A stretch of DNA of 11,264 nucleotides from assembly GCA_964354365.1 (NCBI GenBank), contig CAYGZM010000121.1, forward strand, positions 1 through 11,264, read 5' to 3'. Origin of the DNA: CAYGZM01 sp964354365. GTDB lineage: Bacteria > Planctomycetota > Phycisphaerae > Sedimentisphaerales > Anaerobacaceae. The notes under the pieces are model-generated. The model was given only the letters and a program-made list of their open reading frames with translations, had not been told where the DNA came from and made no database searches. Position numbers and translations under genes: made by a program. Of the stretch, positions 1-6,183 are shown in pieces. Position 1 is the first letter of the stretch. Every line of letters begins with the position of its first letter.

Positions 1-107
1 GAGACCTTGACAAAGCCGATCTCTTTCATGGCCCGCTGTCCCGCCAGGCGCGCCGCCGCGATGGCTGTCTCCAGCATTCTGCTTGGATTTCTGCGCTCTA
101 ATGCCAT
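1..107 (-). CDS. Inositol monophosphatase family protein, N-terminal fragment (partial, runs off left edge)
   Basis: On the minus strand an ATG at 107 opens a frame that stays open to the window edge, giving 35 residues beginning MALERRNPSRMLETAIAAAR. The LETAIAAARLAG stretch resembles the first helix of inositol monophosphatase (SuhB/IMPase) family proteins, which typically start with an E-x-A-x-x-A-A-R-x-A-G pattern before the catalytic domain. Members dephosphorylate inositol-1-phosphate or related sugar phosphates using Mg2+. None of the metal-binding motifs lies inside the window, so the assignment rests on the N-terminal helix alone. An AGG 8 nt upstream of the ATG at 107 could serve as a weak ribosome binding site; a second in-frame ATG at 77 has no such signal. 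The gene is divergent from the DUF2752 gene. Assignment is moderate to low; coding status is somewhat surer. Confidence 0.55.
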   Translation of the reverse strand, partial: MALERRNPSRMLETAIAAARLAGQRAMKEIGFVKV

Positions 108-128
108 ATCTGCAACCTGTCGATATTC

Positions 129-157
129 TTGACACAACCGTTAAGTTGGTCTATTCT
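129..157 (+). promoter_or_regulatory. Sigma70-type promoter for the DUF2752 gene
   Basis: A perfect -35 box TTGACA (129-134) is followed by a 17-bp spacer and a -10 box TATTCT (152-157). The expected transcription start is about position 164, only 2-3 nt before the ATG at 167, so the transcript would be nearly leaderless. The site lies in the short divergent gap between the minus-strand phosphatase-like gene (start 107) and the DUF2752 gene. The assignment is from motif match only. Confidence 0.6.
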
Positions 158-166
158 AACTGGGTT

Positions 167-637
167 ATGGAGTCAAGCCAACAGCTAAATAAGCCCGGAA
201 TCTTCACTCGTGCGTCGAGACGGCAGCGGGTCCGGGCGGGAATCGCCCTGGCGGTGCTGGCCGCGCTATTTGGGCTGATTCACTTGATGGCAACAGGCAG
301 GATTGACGCGGATCGGTGGCTCGATCCGTGCGGTTTCAAGCAAAGGTTCGCTCTGCCCTGTCCCACCTGTGGAATGACCACCTCGGCGCTTGCCTTTGCT
401 CGAGGCAGGATTTTTGAATCGTTTTATATCCAGCCGGCTGCCGCACTGGCGTGCTGCATTATGGTTACTGCGGCATTTTTGGCTTTGCTGACGGCTGTTT
501 TTGGGATGTACTTCAGTTTCTTGAATTCCCTGTTCTCTCAAATAGGGCTGAAACACCTGATATTGGCTCTGATAATTTTAGTCGCCGCTGCCTGGGCAGT
601 AACATTATCGCGAGCGATAATTCACAAAAGCCTCTAA
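167..637 (+). CDS. DUF2752 family small membrane protein
   Basis: This is a 156-residue protein with the DUF2752 hallmark PCPTCGMTTS (residues 64-73, Cys65 and Cys68), preceded by DPCGF (Cys55) and followed by the A-x-A-R-G segment usual in the family. Hydrophobic segments lie near residues 23-41, 88-112 and 128-148, giving about three membrane spans. The length is normal for the family. The function is unknown; the conserved CxxC suggests redox or metal binding, which is inference. The start at 167 is chosen because an upstream in-frame start at 83 would overlap the divergent gene and the promoter, and because a strong promoter ends 9 bp before 167. No Shine-Dalgarno is visible, consistent with leaderless translation. 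The next gene is convergent, so this gene is probably monocistronic. Confidence 0.8.
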   Translation: MESSQQLNKPGIFTRASRRQRVRAGIALAVLAALFGLIHLMATGRIDADRWLDPCGFKQRFALPCPTCGMTTSALAFARGRIFESFYIQPAAALACCIMVTAAFLALLTAVFGMYFSFLNSLFSQIGLKHLILALIILVAAAWAVTLSRAIIHKSL

Positions 638-656
638 TGAAATAGAGAGTCTGTAG

Positions 657-674
657 GGCGGGGTTCACCCCGCC
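657..674. other. GC-rich perfect hairpin downstream of the DUF2752 gene
   Basis: A perfect 7-bp inverted repeat, GGCGGGG / CCCCGCC, encloses a TTCA loop 20 bp after the DUF2752 stop codon. It is stable and well placed to mark a transcript 3' end, but there is no T-run on either side, so it is not a canonical intrinsic terminator. It may instead be a small dispersed palindromic repeat; GGCGGGGTTCACCCCGCC-like hairpins are common intergenic repeats in bacteria. Confidence 0.5.
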
Positions 675-703
675 AATCAGTATCTGTTCCGGATACAGCT
701 TAT

Positions 704-816
704 TGTCATTCCCGCGAAGAGCCTGCCCTGAGTTCGCCGAAGGGTAGGAATCGGGTTTTTGGTCCTGGATACCTGCTCCTTCGACTTCGCTCAGGACGGT
801 TTTCGCAGGTATGGCA
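704..816. repeat. 113-bp nested inverted-repeat (REP/MITE-like) intergenic element
   Basis: The element is bounded by imperfect terminal inverted repeats at 704-720 and 800-816 (13 of 17 positions match). Inside are inverted copies of a smaller palindromic unit: CCTGAGTTCGCCGAAGG at 727-743 and CCTTCGACTTCGCTCAGG at 778-795. Further in, AGGAATC pairs with GATACCT at 6 of 7 positions. The whole stretch can fold into one long imperfect hairpin. Units resembling CATTCCCGCGAA and CTGAG-x-x-CGAAGG are familiar dispersed palindromes in many bacterial genomes. No ORF here looks real. The rest of the 638-889 gap holds the hairpin at 657-674 and a possible degenerate unit copy near 866-882 (CTCCGCCGAGGGATAGG). 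Confidence 0.65.
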
Positions 817-889
817 TTTTGTCTCTGAACGTACAGCTTGCGACCTGCTTGTCGAATCTGTCCCGCTCCGCCGAGGGATAGGTGCGGTA

Positions 890-1204
890 TTATTCCGGCG
901 CCTTGAGATTTTCACGGATAACGACATACTTCTTTTCAATTACAGCACGGAATTCATCGGAAATGGCGTGCCAGTCGATTACGTCAACGATCATAGGTAA
1001 ATTGGAAGCGGCAAAGGCGTCCTTTAACGTCTCGATTCTGCGCCAGTCCAATTTGCCTTTCCCTACAAGCGCAAGGTCAAGGTCGGAATATTTTTCGGCG
1101 CAGCCATCGAGGCGGGAGCCAAACGCCCGGACTTCGCAATCAGGCGCCTGATCATCCAGAATGCGCCGTATCTCGGCAAGATACTCATCTTCGATATCAA
1201 TCAT
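890..1204 (-). CDS. MNT-type nucleotidyltransferase (HI0073-like), candidate antitoxin
   Basis: This is a 104-residue minimal nucleotidyltransferase. The core motif GSX10DXD is exact: Gly29-Ser30, then ten residues, then Asp41-x-Asp43, with a further Asp74 or Asp77 in VDVIDW as the likely third carboxylate. The start at 1204 (MIDIEDEY) is chosen because it overlaps the stop of the upstream HEPN gene by 8 nt (ATGATTGA), a typical coupled arrangement. Longer in-frame starts up to 1294 lie inside the HEPN gene and add no domain. In characterised HEPN/MNT pairs the MNT enzyme uses ATP to AMPylate a HEPN tyrosine and so neutralises the RNase. All residues needed for that chemistry appear present. 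Family assignment is firm; the antitoxin role is inferred from context. Confidence 0.85.
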   Translation of the reverse strand: MIDIEDEYLAEIRRILDDQAPDCEVRAFGSRLDGCAEKYSDLDLALVGKGKLDWRRIETLKDAFAASNLPMIVDVIDWHAISDEFRAVIEKKYVVIRENLKAPE

Positions 1205-1622
1205 TGTGCTCTTCCAGCCGTTCCAGCAGATATTTTGCATCGACAATAAACTGCGATGCGGCTTCAAAGACGGTTTCCGCGTTTTGCTCATCATAAGTAT
1301 GCGCCGTCAGATTACGGGCGTCACCATAAGCAAACCACGGTATAGGGTCCGCGATAAGACCATAACGAGCCGCTGTACGGAACAGCTCCTTACGGCTGCG
1401 CGGAAGGTCGGCATCTTCGGGCGTCACGTTTTTACGCACCCATCGCCGGATAAACTTCCAGCAAAGTTCATACGCCACTTCGAAATTCTGGATTACACCG
1501 GCGCGAATGGTTTCCCCCAATTCTTCACTCGAGCCTGGCTTAGTCTCGCATACGGAGGCTGTTTCCAAAGAACGCTCCAGAGAGTCAACTGCCTTTCTAA
1601 GGCTGCTCAGGTCCAATGGCAT
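1197..1622 (-). CDS. HEPN-domain protein (HI0074 family nucleotidyltransferase substrate-binding), candidate toxin RNase
   Basis: This is a 141-residue all-helical protein of the HI0074 / NTase substrate-binding family. It carries the HEPN motif RX4HXY as Arg103-(NLTA)-His108-Thr-Tyr110 in a segment reading DARNLTAHTYDE, the family signature. In related HEPN/MNT modules Arg and His form the RNase active site of a HEPN dimer and the Tyr is AMPylated by the MNT partner; that partner is encoded immediately downstream. The start at 1622 is supported by GGAG (1631-1634 on the minus strand) 8 nt upstream. The promoter candidate at 1674-1702 faces this gene. RNase activity has been shown mainly for other HEPN subfamilies, so toxicity is inferred here. 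Confidence 0.88.
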   Translation of the reverse strand: MPLDLSSLRKAVDSLERSLETASVCETKPGSSEELGETIRAGVIQNFEVAYELCWKFIRRWVRKNVTPEDADLPRSRKELFRTAARYGLIADPIPWFAYGDARNLTAHTYDEQNAETVFEAASQFIVDAKYLLERLEEHND

Positions 1623-1673
1623 TTTCTATTCTCCAAAATCAAGGGTCCCATCGGCAAACTATGCCGCAGAAGT

Positions 1674-1702
1674 AGAATACCCCACATTTTCCCCCACGAC
1701 AA
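1674..1702 (-). promoter_or_regulatory. Sigma70-type promoter for the HEPN-MNT operon
   Basis: On the minus strand a -35 box TTGTCG (1702-1697) and a -10 box TATTCT (1679-1674) are separated by exactly 17 bp. Transcription would begin near 1667, leaving a leader of about 45 nt before the HEPN ATG at 1622. It is back to back with the serA promoter candidate, with 30 bp between the two -35 boxes. Confidence 0.5.
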
Positions 1703-1727
1703 CGGGAATTTTACAAGATTCCCCCAC
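1689..1727. promoter_or_regulatory. Direct repeat TTCCCCCAC x2 with 30-bp period between divergent promoters
   Basis: The 9-mer TTCCCCCAC occurs at 1689-1697 and again at 1719-1727, exactly 30 bp apart, or about three helical turns. The first copy touches the HEPN -35 box; the second sits 5 bp upstream of the serA -35 box. This geometry suits a protein binding one DNA face and affecting both promoters. No regulator is identified; the operator role is inference from position and phasing. Confidence 0.35.
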
Positions 1728-1732
1728 TGGGC

Positions 1733-1761
1733 TTGTAACTGGCGGCAAGTCCGCTTACAAT
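1733..1761 (+). promoter_or_regulatory. Sigma70-type promoter for serA
   Basis: A -35 box TTGTAA (1733-1738) and a -10 box TACAAT (1756-1761) have a 17-bp spacer. The predicted start is near 1768, giving a leader of about 41 nt that ends in AGGAG (1797-1801), 7 nt before the serA ATG. Being the only promoter-like element between serA and the divergent HEPN gene, it may also drive the mutase and CDF genes downstream. Confidence 0.55.
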
Positions 1762-1767
1762 GTGCGA

Positions 1768-1778
1768 ACGAAATTCGT
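1768..1778. promoter_or_regulatory. Short palindrome ACGAA-A-TTCGT at the predicted serA transcription start
   Basis: A perfect 5-bp inverted repeat around one central base lies at the predicted +1 of the serA transcript. It could be a small operator that blocks transcription initiation, but an 11-bp palindrome of this kind can occur by chance and no known consensus is matched. Confidence 0.2.
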
Positions 1779-1808
1779 AAGAATAAAAAGAGTCTTAGGA
1801 GTTGCACT

Positions 1809-3398
1809 ATGATTAGAGTTCTGGTCACAGACAAGCTTGCAAAAGAAGGCATTGACCTGCTCAATTCGACGGACGGCGTTGAGGCCGTTGTGAAGACCGG
1901 CGTCGGCGAAGACGAGCTCGCCGCAATGATCGGCCAGTATGATGGCTTGATCGTTCGAAGCGATACAAAAGTCACCCCGAAAGTCCTTGCGAATCCGGGC
2001 AAGCTCAGAGGCGTCGCCCGCGCCGGCGTCGGCGTGGATAATATCGACGTCCGAGAGGCCACAAGAAGGGGAATCCTCGTTATGAATACGCCCGGCGGCA
2101 ACACCCTCAGCGCCGCCGAGCACACATTGGCGTTAATGCTTGCGATGAGCCGCAATGTCGTCCCCGCCTGCGACAGCCTCAAGGCCGGCGCCTGGGACAG
2201 AAAAAAATACATGGGAAACCAATTGAACAATAAAGTCCTCGGTGTGATAGGCCTCGGCAGGATCGGCATGGCGGTGGCCAAAATGGCCAGGGGCTTCAAT
2301 ATGAAAATCCTCGGCTATGACCCATTTGCGGCACCGACGGACGCCGACAAGATCGGCATCGAAGTCACCGAGGACCTCAACAGGGTCTTCAAGGAGGCCG
2401 ACTACATAACCGTGCACGTGCCGAAAAATGAGCAGACGCTCAATATGATTGGCGCCGAGCAGATCGGAATGATGAAGCCGACCGTTCGGCTGGTGAACTG
2501 TGCCCGCGGGGGAATCATCAACGAGGACGCCCTTTATGATGCGCTTGCAAAAAGACGCATAGCCGGCGCTGCTCTGGACGTCTTCGGCAAGGAGCCGCCG
2601 GAGAATATGCGCTTCAAGGACCTGGAGAACTGCGTTGTCACTCCCCACCTTGGCGCAAGCACCGAAGAGGCCCAGATTGAGGTGGCTGTTGAGGCGGCTC
2701 AGATCCTTGTTGACGCCCTCAAAGGCGGCCCGATTAGAAACGCTGTCAATGCTCCATCGACCGCCGGCGCCGTGCCGCTGGTGGTAAGTCAGTACGCCGA
2801 GCTTTCCCGCCGAATTGGGATACTTCTTGGCATGATTGCGCCGGGCCACGTCAAGGAGATCCAGGTGCAGTACCGCGGCTCGATTGCCGAAATGGATGTT
2901 CAGTCGGTCACGCTCAACTTTGCAATCGGCTTGCTTCAAAAGCACTTCGAGATGCCTCTTAACGTTGTCAACGTCTCTGTTCTGGCGAAAGAGCGAGGCA
3001 TAAGCATAGACCAGACAAAGAATGTCGAGGCAAAAGACGTCGCCGCGAGCTTTAACGCCAGGGTCGTTACCGATAAGGTCGCACGCACTGTGACCGGGTC
3101 GGTCTTCGGCGGGACGCTGCTGCGAATAATTGAGATCGACGGCTTCAATATCGAGATGACGCCGCAGGGGGCCGTGCTCGTTATATTTAATGACGACAAG
3201 CCCGGTGTAATTGGCTCGGTCGGGACCGTCTGCGGCAAGCACAATATCAATATCTGCACGATGGGCGTTGGGCAGAAGCTAAAAGAGCGAAAGGCCGCTC
3301 TCGTCGTCAGCCTCGACAAAGAGCCTGATGCAAAGGCTGTCGAAGAGCTCGCTTCGCTCGACTTCGTGAACGAGATATTCGTTTGCAGGCTGGATTGA
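1809..3398 (+). CDS. serA: D-3-phosphoglycerate dehydrogenase, long form with ASB and ACT domains
   Basis: SerA oxidises 3-phosphoglycerate to 3-phosphohydroxypyruvate with NAD+, the first step of serine synthesis, in the cytoplasm. The 529-residue protein matches the long (Mycobacterium-type) form. It has a substrate-binding N-terminal part with VRSDTKV near residue 49, a Rossmann fold with GLGRIG at 148-153, and the catalytic triad Arg233 (NCARGG), Glu262 (KEPP) and His280 (TPHLGAST). An allosteric substrate-binding domain follows at roughly 318-450, then a C-terminal ACT domain from about 455 (VIFNDDKPGVIG), the usual serine-feedback module. The start at 1809 has AGGAG 7 nt upstream; the frame remains open back to 1161, but that stretch is antisense to the HEPN/MNT genes. 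It is first in a probable operon with the mutase and CDF genes. Confidence 0.97.
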   Translation: MIRVLVTDKLAKEGIDLLNSTDGVEAVVKTGVGEDELAAMIGQYDGLIVRSDTKVTPKVLANPGKLRGVARAGVGVDNIDVREATRRGILVMNTPGGNTLSAAEHTLALMLAMSRNVVPACDSLKAGAWDRKKYMGNQLNNKVLGVIGLGRIGMAVAKMARGFNMKILGYDPFAAPTDADKIGIEVTEDLNRVFKEADYITVHVPKNEQTLNMIGAEQIGMMKPTVRLVNCARGGIINEDALYDALAKRRIAGAALDVFGKEPPENMRFKDLENCVVTPHLGASTEEAQIEVAVEAAQILVDALKGGPIRNAVNAPSTAGAVPLVVSQYAELSRRIGILLGMIAPGHVKEIQVQYRGSIAEMDVQSVTLNFAIGLLQKHFEMPLNVVNVSVLAKERGISIDQTKNVEAKDVAASFNARVVTDKVARTVTGSVFGGTLLRIIEIDGFNIEMTPQGAVLVIFNDDKPGVIGSVGTVCGKHNINICTMGVGQKLKERKAALVVSLDKEPDAKAVEELASLDFVNEIFVCRLD

Positions 3399-3411
3399 TT
3401 CGCCGCATCGT

Positions 3412-3442
3412 AGCGCCATCGGCGGCGGCAGCCGACGGTGCT
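3412..3442 (+). other. Stable RNA hairpin between serA and the mutase gene
   Basis: AGCGCCATCGGC (3412-3423) and GCCGACGGTGCT (3431-3442) pair in RNA at 11 of 12 positions (one G-U, one mismatch) around a 7-nt loop. The hairpin begins 13 nt after the serA stop and ends 28 nt before the mutase ATG. No U-run follows, so it is unlikely to be a full intrinsic terminator. It could be an mRNA processing or stability element that sets relative expression of the two genes, or a dispersed repeat. Confidence 0.5.
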
Positions 3443-3470
3443 CTGTGAAAACGTTTGCCTGGACTTTCGT

Positions 3471-4856
3471 ATGCCGGAGCAGCTAATAATAACTATCAGC
3501 GGGATGCGAGGCATCGTCGGCGAGAACCTCACTGCTTCGGTCGCCGCCGACTACGGCTGTGCATTCGGCAGCTATCTAAAGAGCAGCTCTGCCGGGGAAA
3601 AGAACAAAGGGCTGTCCGTGTGCATCGGCAGGGATTCCCGGCGCAGCGGCCAGATGTTCTGTTCCGCCGTCGCAGCGGGGTTGTGCGCAGTCGGAATCGA
3701 TGCAATTGACCTCGGCCTCGCCGCCACGCCCAGCGTAGGCGTTATGGTCAAGCAATTAGGTTGTGCAGGCGGCGTCGTTATTACAGCTTCGCATAACCCG
3801 ATTCAATATAACGGCATAAAGCTGCTGTTAGGCAATGGTATGGCGCCGCCGGGCGAGGCCGCTGAACAAATCAAGCAGCGTTTTTTGGACAAGCATTTTG
3901 ACCTCGTCGGTTCGATTGGTTGCGGGCAAACGGCCTCCAACAGCCGGGCTGATGAGACCCACATAAAAAAGGTCCTCGCAATTGTTGACAAGGCAGCTAT
4001 CGCCGCAAAGGGATTCAGGGTCGTTTTGGACAGTGTCAACGGGGCGGGAGGCGCTGTAACAAAAAAGCTTCTTGCCGAGCTTGGCTGCCGGTTTTCAGCG
4101 ATAAACGATGAGCCTACCGGCCTGTTTGCTCACGCCCCTGAGCCACTCGCTGAGAATTTGACGGGCCTCTGTGAGGCCGTCAAGTCGGATGGGGCCGACA
4201 TCGGCTTTGCGCAGGACCCCGATGCGGACAGGCTGGCAATTGTTGACGAAGCCGGGACCTATATCGGCGAAGAATATACCCTGGCGCTGGCCGCCAAGTA
4301 CGCCTTCAGCAAAAGACCCGGCAAAGCTGCGACAAATCTCTCGACATCGAGAATGATTGACGACGTCGCCGAGAAGGCCGGCTGTGAGGTGATTCGCACG
4401 CCCGTCGGCGAGGCCAACGTCGCCGCCGCAATGCTTGAGCATAATTGCGTCATTGGCGGCGAGGGCAATGGCGGCGTGATCGATCTGCGGGTAGGCCCGA
4501 TTCGCGACAGCCTTGTCGGCATTGCCCTTGTTCTGCAATTGATGACCGAGACCGGAAGCTCTGTGTCTGCATTGGTCGATGAGATTGGGCGCTACTACAT
4601 GACCAAGGAGAAGTTCCCGGCTGACCGTGAGCAGGCTTGGCGGATTCTGGATGAGGCGAAGCGAAGGTTCGCAGTCGCCACGCTCGATGCGAGCGACGGG
4701 TATCGGTTCGATTTCCCCGACGGGTCCTGGGTGCACTGCAGAGCGAGCAACACCGAGCCTGTGATGAGAGTTATAGTCGAGGCTAAAGACCAGGCCACTG
4801 TTCAAAGGCATATAGACAATATGCAGAAAATACGAACGACTGCGGGGATTCACTGA
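3471..4856 (+). CDS. Alpha-D-phosphohexomutase (phosphomannomutase/phosphoglucomutase/GlmM type)
   Basis: A 461-residue cytoplasmic Mg2+ enzyme that moves phosphate between the 1 and 6 positions of a hexose through a phosphoserine. All four superfamily signatures are present in order: catalytic TASHNP (105-110, Ser107), metal-binding DPDADR (249-254), sugar-binding GEGNGG (330-335) and the phosphate-binding loop RASNTEP (424-430). The N-terminus ISGMRGIVGENL is also typical. Substrate (mannose, glucose or glucosamine phosphate) cannot be decided from these motifs; the length fits PMM/PGM and GlmM alike. The start at 3471 is chosen because the alternative GTG at 3438 lies within the upstream hairpin and adds 11 non-conserved residues. 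No strong Shine-Dalgarno is visible (GGA at 3461-3463). Its TGA overlaps the ATG of the CDF gene by 1 nt, so the two are probably translationally coupled. Confidence 0.93.
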   Translation: MPEQLIITISGMRGIVGENLTASVAADYGCAFGSYLKSSSAGEKNKGLSVCIGRDSRRSGQMFCSAVAAGLCAVGIDAIDLGLAATPSVGVMVKQLGCAGGVVITASHNPIQYNGIKLLLGNGMAPPGEAAEQIKQRFLDKHFDLVGSIGCGQTASNSRADETHIKKVLAIVDKAAIAAKGFRVVLDSVNGAGGAVTKKLLAELGCRFSAINDEPTGLFAHAPEPLAENLTGLCEAVKSDGADIGFAQDPDADRLAIVDEAGTYIGEEYTLALAAKYAFSKRPGKAATNLSTSRMIDDVAEKAGCEVIRTPVGEANVAAAMLEHNCVIGGEGNGGVIDLRVGPIRDSLVGIALVLQLMTETGSSVSALVDEIGRYYMTKEKFPADREQAWRILDEAKRRFAVATLDASDGYRFDFPDGSWVHCRASNTEPVMRVIVEAKDQATVQRHIDNMQKIRTTAGIH

Positions 4857-5752
4857 TGAACAACGACAAACAACAAACCGCCACCAGACAGCTTCGACTC
4901 GTTACTTATCTTAGCATCGGCGCCAATGTTTTCCTGATTGCCGGCAAATTCATAGTCGGCGCCATTACCGGCTCGCTGTCTCTGGTTGCTGACGCGATTC
5001 ATTCGGTATCGGATATGCTTACCGACATAGGGGTGCTGTTAGGTCTTTATTTTGGTTCCAGACAACCCGATTCAAGTCATCAATACGGACACGGCAAGCT
5101 GGAGACCCTTGCCGCCGGGGCGATTGCAGTGGGTCTGTTGGTTGTCGGACTGGGAATGATCTATTATGCCGCACGTGATATAGCAAAAGACAACGTTACC
5201 CATCCTCGGAACCTGGTTCTGGCTGCGGCGGCAGGCGCCATCGCGGTTAAGGAAGTGGTATATCGTGTTACAAAAGTCGTGGCTCTAAAATATCATTGCC
5301 CCGCTGCACTTGCCAATGCCTGGCACGACCGCGCCGATGCTTTAAGCTCGGTCGCGGTCATCATAGGCGTAATAGCTCAGAAATTCGGGTTTAACCACGG
5401 CGATCAGGTTGCGGCAATCGGCATCGGAGTTATGGTTGTGGTGGTTGCAATTAAACTTTTCGGGGAGTGTTTGGGGGAGCTGACCGAACGAGCCGTTGAC
5501 CAGGCCACCATCGAGCACATCAGGGGAGTAATCAAAGCTAACGGCCAAATCCGCCAGTATCACCGTCTGCGCACACGTGCGGTCGGCAGAGAGGTCTTTC
5601 TCGATATTCACATCCTCGTTGACCCGAATTTGAGCGTAGCCGCCGCCCACGAAATATCCGAGCGTCTGGAGAAGGCCCTTGACGAGCAGATCAGCCGGCC
5701 CACGAATATCGTCGTGCACATCGAGCCGGACATACCTGAACTGAGAGAATAG
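4856..5752 (+). CDS. Cation diffusion facilitator (CDF) family metal efflux transporter
   Basis: A 298-residue inner-membrane transporter that exchanges cytoplasmic divalent metal for protons. Six hydrophobic spans lie near residues 14-36, 41-62, 85-106, 118-136, 160-177 and 184-203. The transport site is formed by His49-x3-Asp53 in span 2 and His157-x3-Asp161 in span 5; the HxxxD/HxxxD pairing is usual for zinc-type members. The HQYGHGKLE motif (75-83) is the classic CDF loop. The cytosolic C-terminal domain has histidines at 236, 252, 265 and 288, at positions like those that bind the regulatory metal site in YiiP. The start overlaps the mutase stop by 1 nt (TGATG) and has GGGGA 7 nt upstream. 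Zinc preference is inferred, not proven. The downstream neighbour is convergent with a 24-bp gap. Confidence 0.95.
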   Translation: MNNDKQQTATRQLRLVTYLSIGANVFLIAGKFIVGAITGSLSLVADAIHSVSDMLTDIGVLLGLYFGSRQPDSSHQYGHGKLETLAAGAIAVGLLVVGLGMIYYAARDIAKDNVTHPRNLVLAAAAGAIAVKEVVYRVTKVVALKYHCPAALANAWHDRADALSSVAVIIGVIAQKFGFNHGDQVAAIGIGVMVVVVAIKLFGECLGELTERAVDQATIEHIRGVIKANGQIRQYHRLRTRAVGREVFLDIHILVDPNLSVAAAHEISERLEKALDEQISRPTNIVVHIEPDIPELRE

Positions 5753-5776
5753 CCGCGCAGATATGCCTGTCGGGTG

Positions 5777-6183
5777 CTATTGCTTCGACTCCGCTACGTA
5801 TTGGCACGGCCTGAATTCCCATTTGTTGCCGTCTATGTGGACAAGGCGGAATTGTCCTGCGAGAATCTGTCCGTCCAAATCCAGCAGCAAGAGCTTCGAG
5901 CTTTGGTCGAGGACCCGGTACGTTCCCGAATCAGCTATCCGGACCCTTCCAAGACCCTTGTTGACGCTCCCTTCGTACGTCAGGAACCTCAGCGGGTGAT
6001 CGAATATCTTCATTGCAGCAGCTTGCCGGCCGAGCAGTTGTTCAGGCGGCAGGTCAAGCCTGTAAGTCAGCAGAACTCCGTCGGCCTCAAGCATTAAGTC
6101 CCAGTGGCAAGGCTCGTCCTGCCTGGAGTGTTCTTGAACAACGAATTGGGCGGACTTAGTCTCTATCTTTCCAACTCCACCAT
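5777..6183 (-). pseudogene. Stand-alone LigD 3'-phosphoesterase (PE/LigD_N) domain protein, frameshifted at the N-terminus or with a non-canonical start
   Basis: The minus-strand reading frame from 6184 to the TAG at 5777 encodes a whole LigD N-terminal phosphoesterase-like domain. It contains FVVQEHSRQDEP, then CHWDLMLEADG, then DHPLRFLTYEG with GLGRVRIADSG, and finally GQFRLVHIDGNKWEFRP. The His in QEH, CHWD and DHP match the catalytic histidines of PE domains that trim 3' phosphates or ribonucleotides at DNA ends. The CHWDLM form lacks the Arg found in LigD HYDFRLE. The only upstream ATG (6183) reads MVELER then stops at 6163; one extra A in the AAA run (6168-6170) would join it smoothly to the domain frame. 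In-frame, the first ATG is at 6094, after two catalytic His; an ATA at 6166 is the other option. The rest has no stop, so decay is recent, or the base is a sequencing error. Confidence 0.75.

Noticed and set aside
83..166. Upstream start for the DUF2752 gene adding 28 residues
   Set aside because: It would overlap the divergent gene start at 107 and run through the promoter at 129-157; the extra residues do not resemble family members.
657..674. Canonical Rho-independent terminator for the DUF2752 gene
   Set aside because: The stem is strong, but no T-run follows on either strand.
704..816. CRISPR array
   Set aside because: The repeats are inverted and irregular, with no regular direct-repeat/spacer pattern and no cas genes in the window.
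1161..1808. In-frame open extension of serA by about 216 codons upstream
   Set aside because: It is antisense to the well-supported HEPN and MNT genes, includes the serA promoter candidate, and a consensus Shine-Dalgarno marks the start at 1809.
2133..3242. Long minus-strand open frame within serA (369 codons)
   Set aside because: Its sequence is the antisense of conserved serA codons and shows no domain; GC-rich codon bias creates such shadows.
5774..6097. Plus-strand open frames in the gap after the CDF gene
   Set aside because: The opposite strand encodes conserved phosphoesterase motifs over the same bases, so these are shadows.
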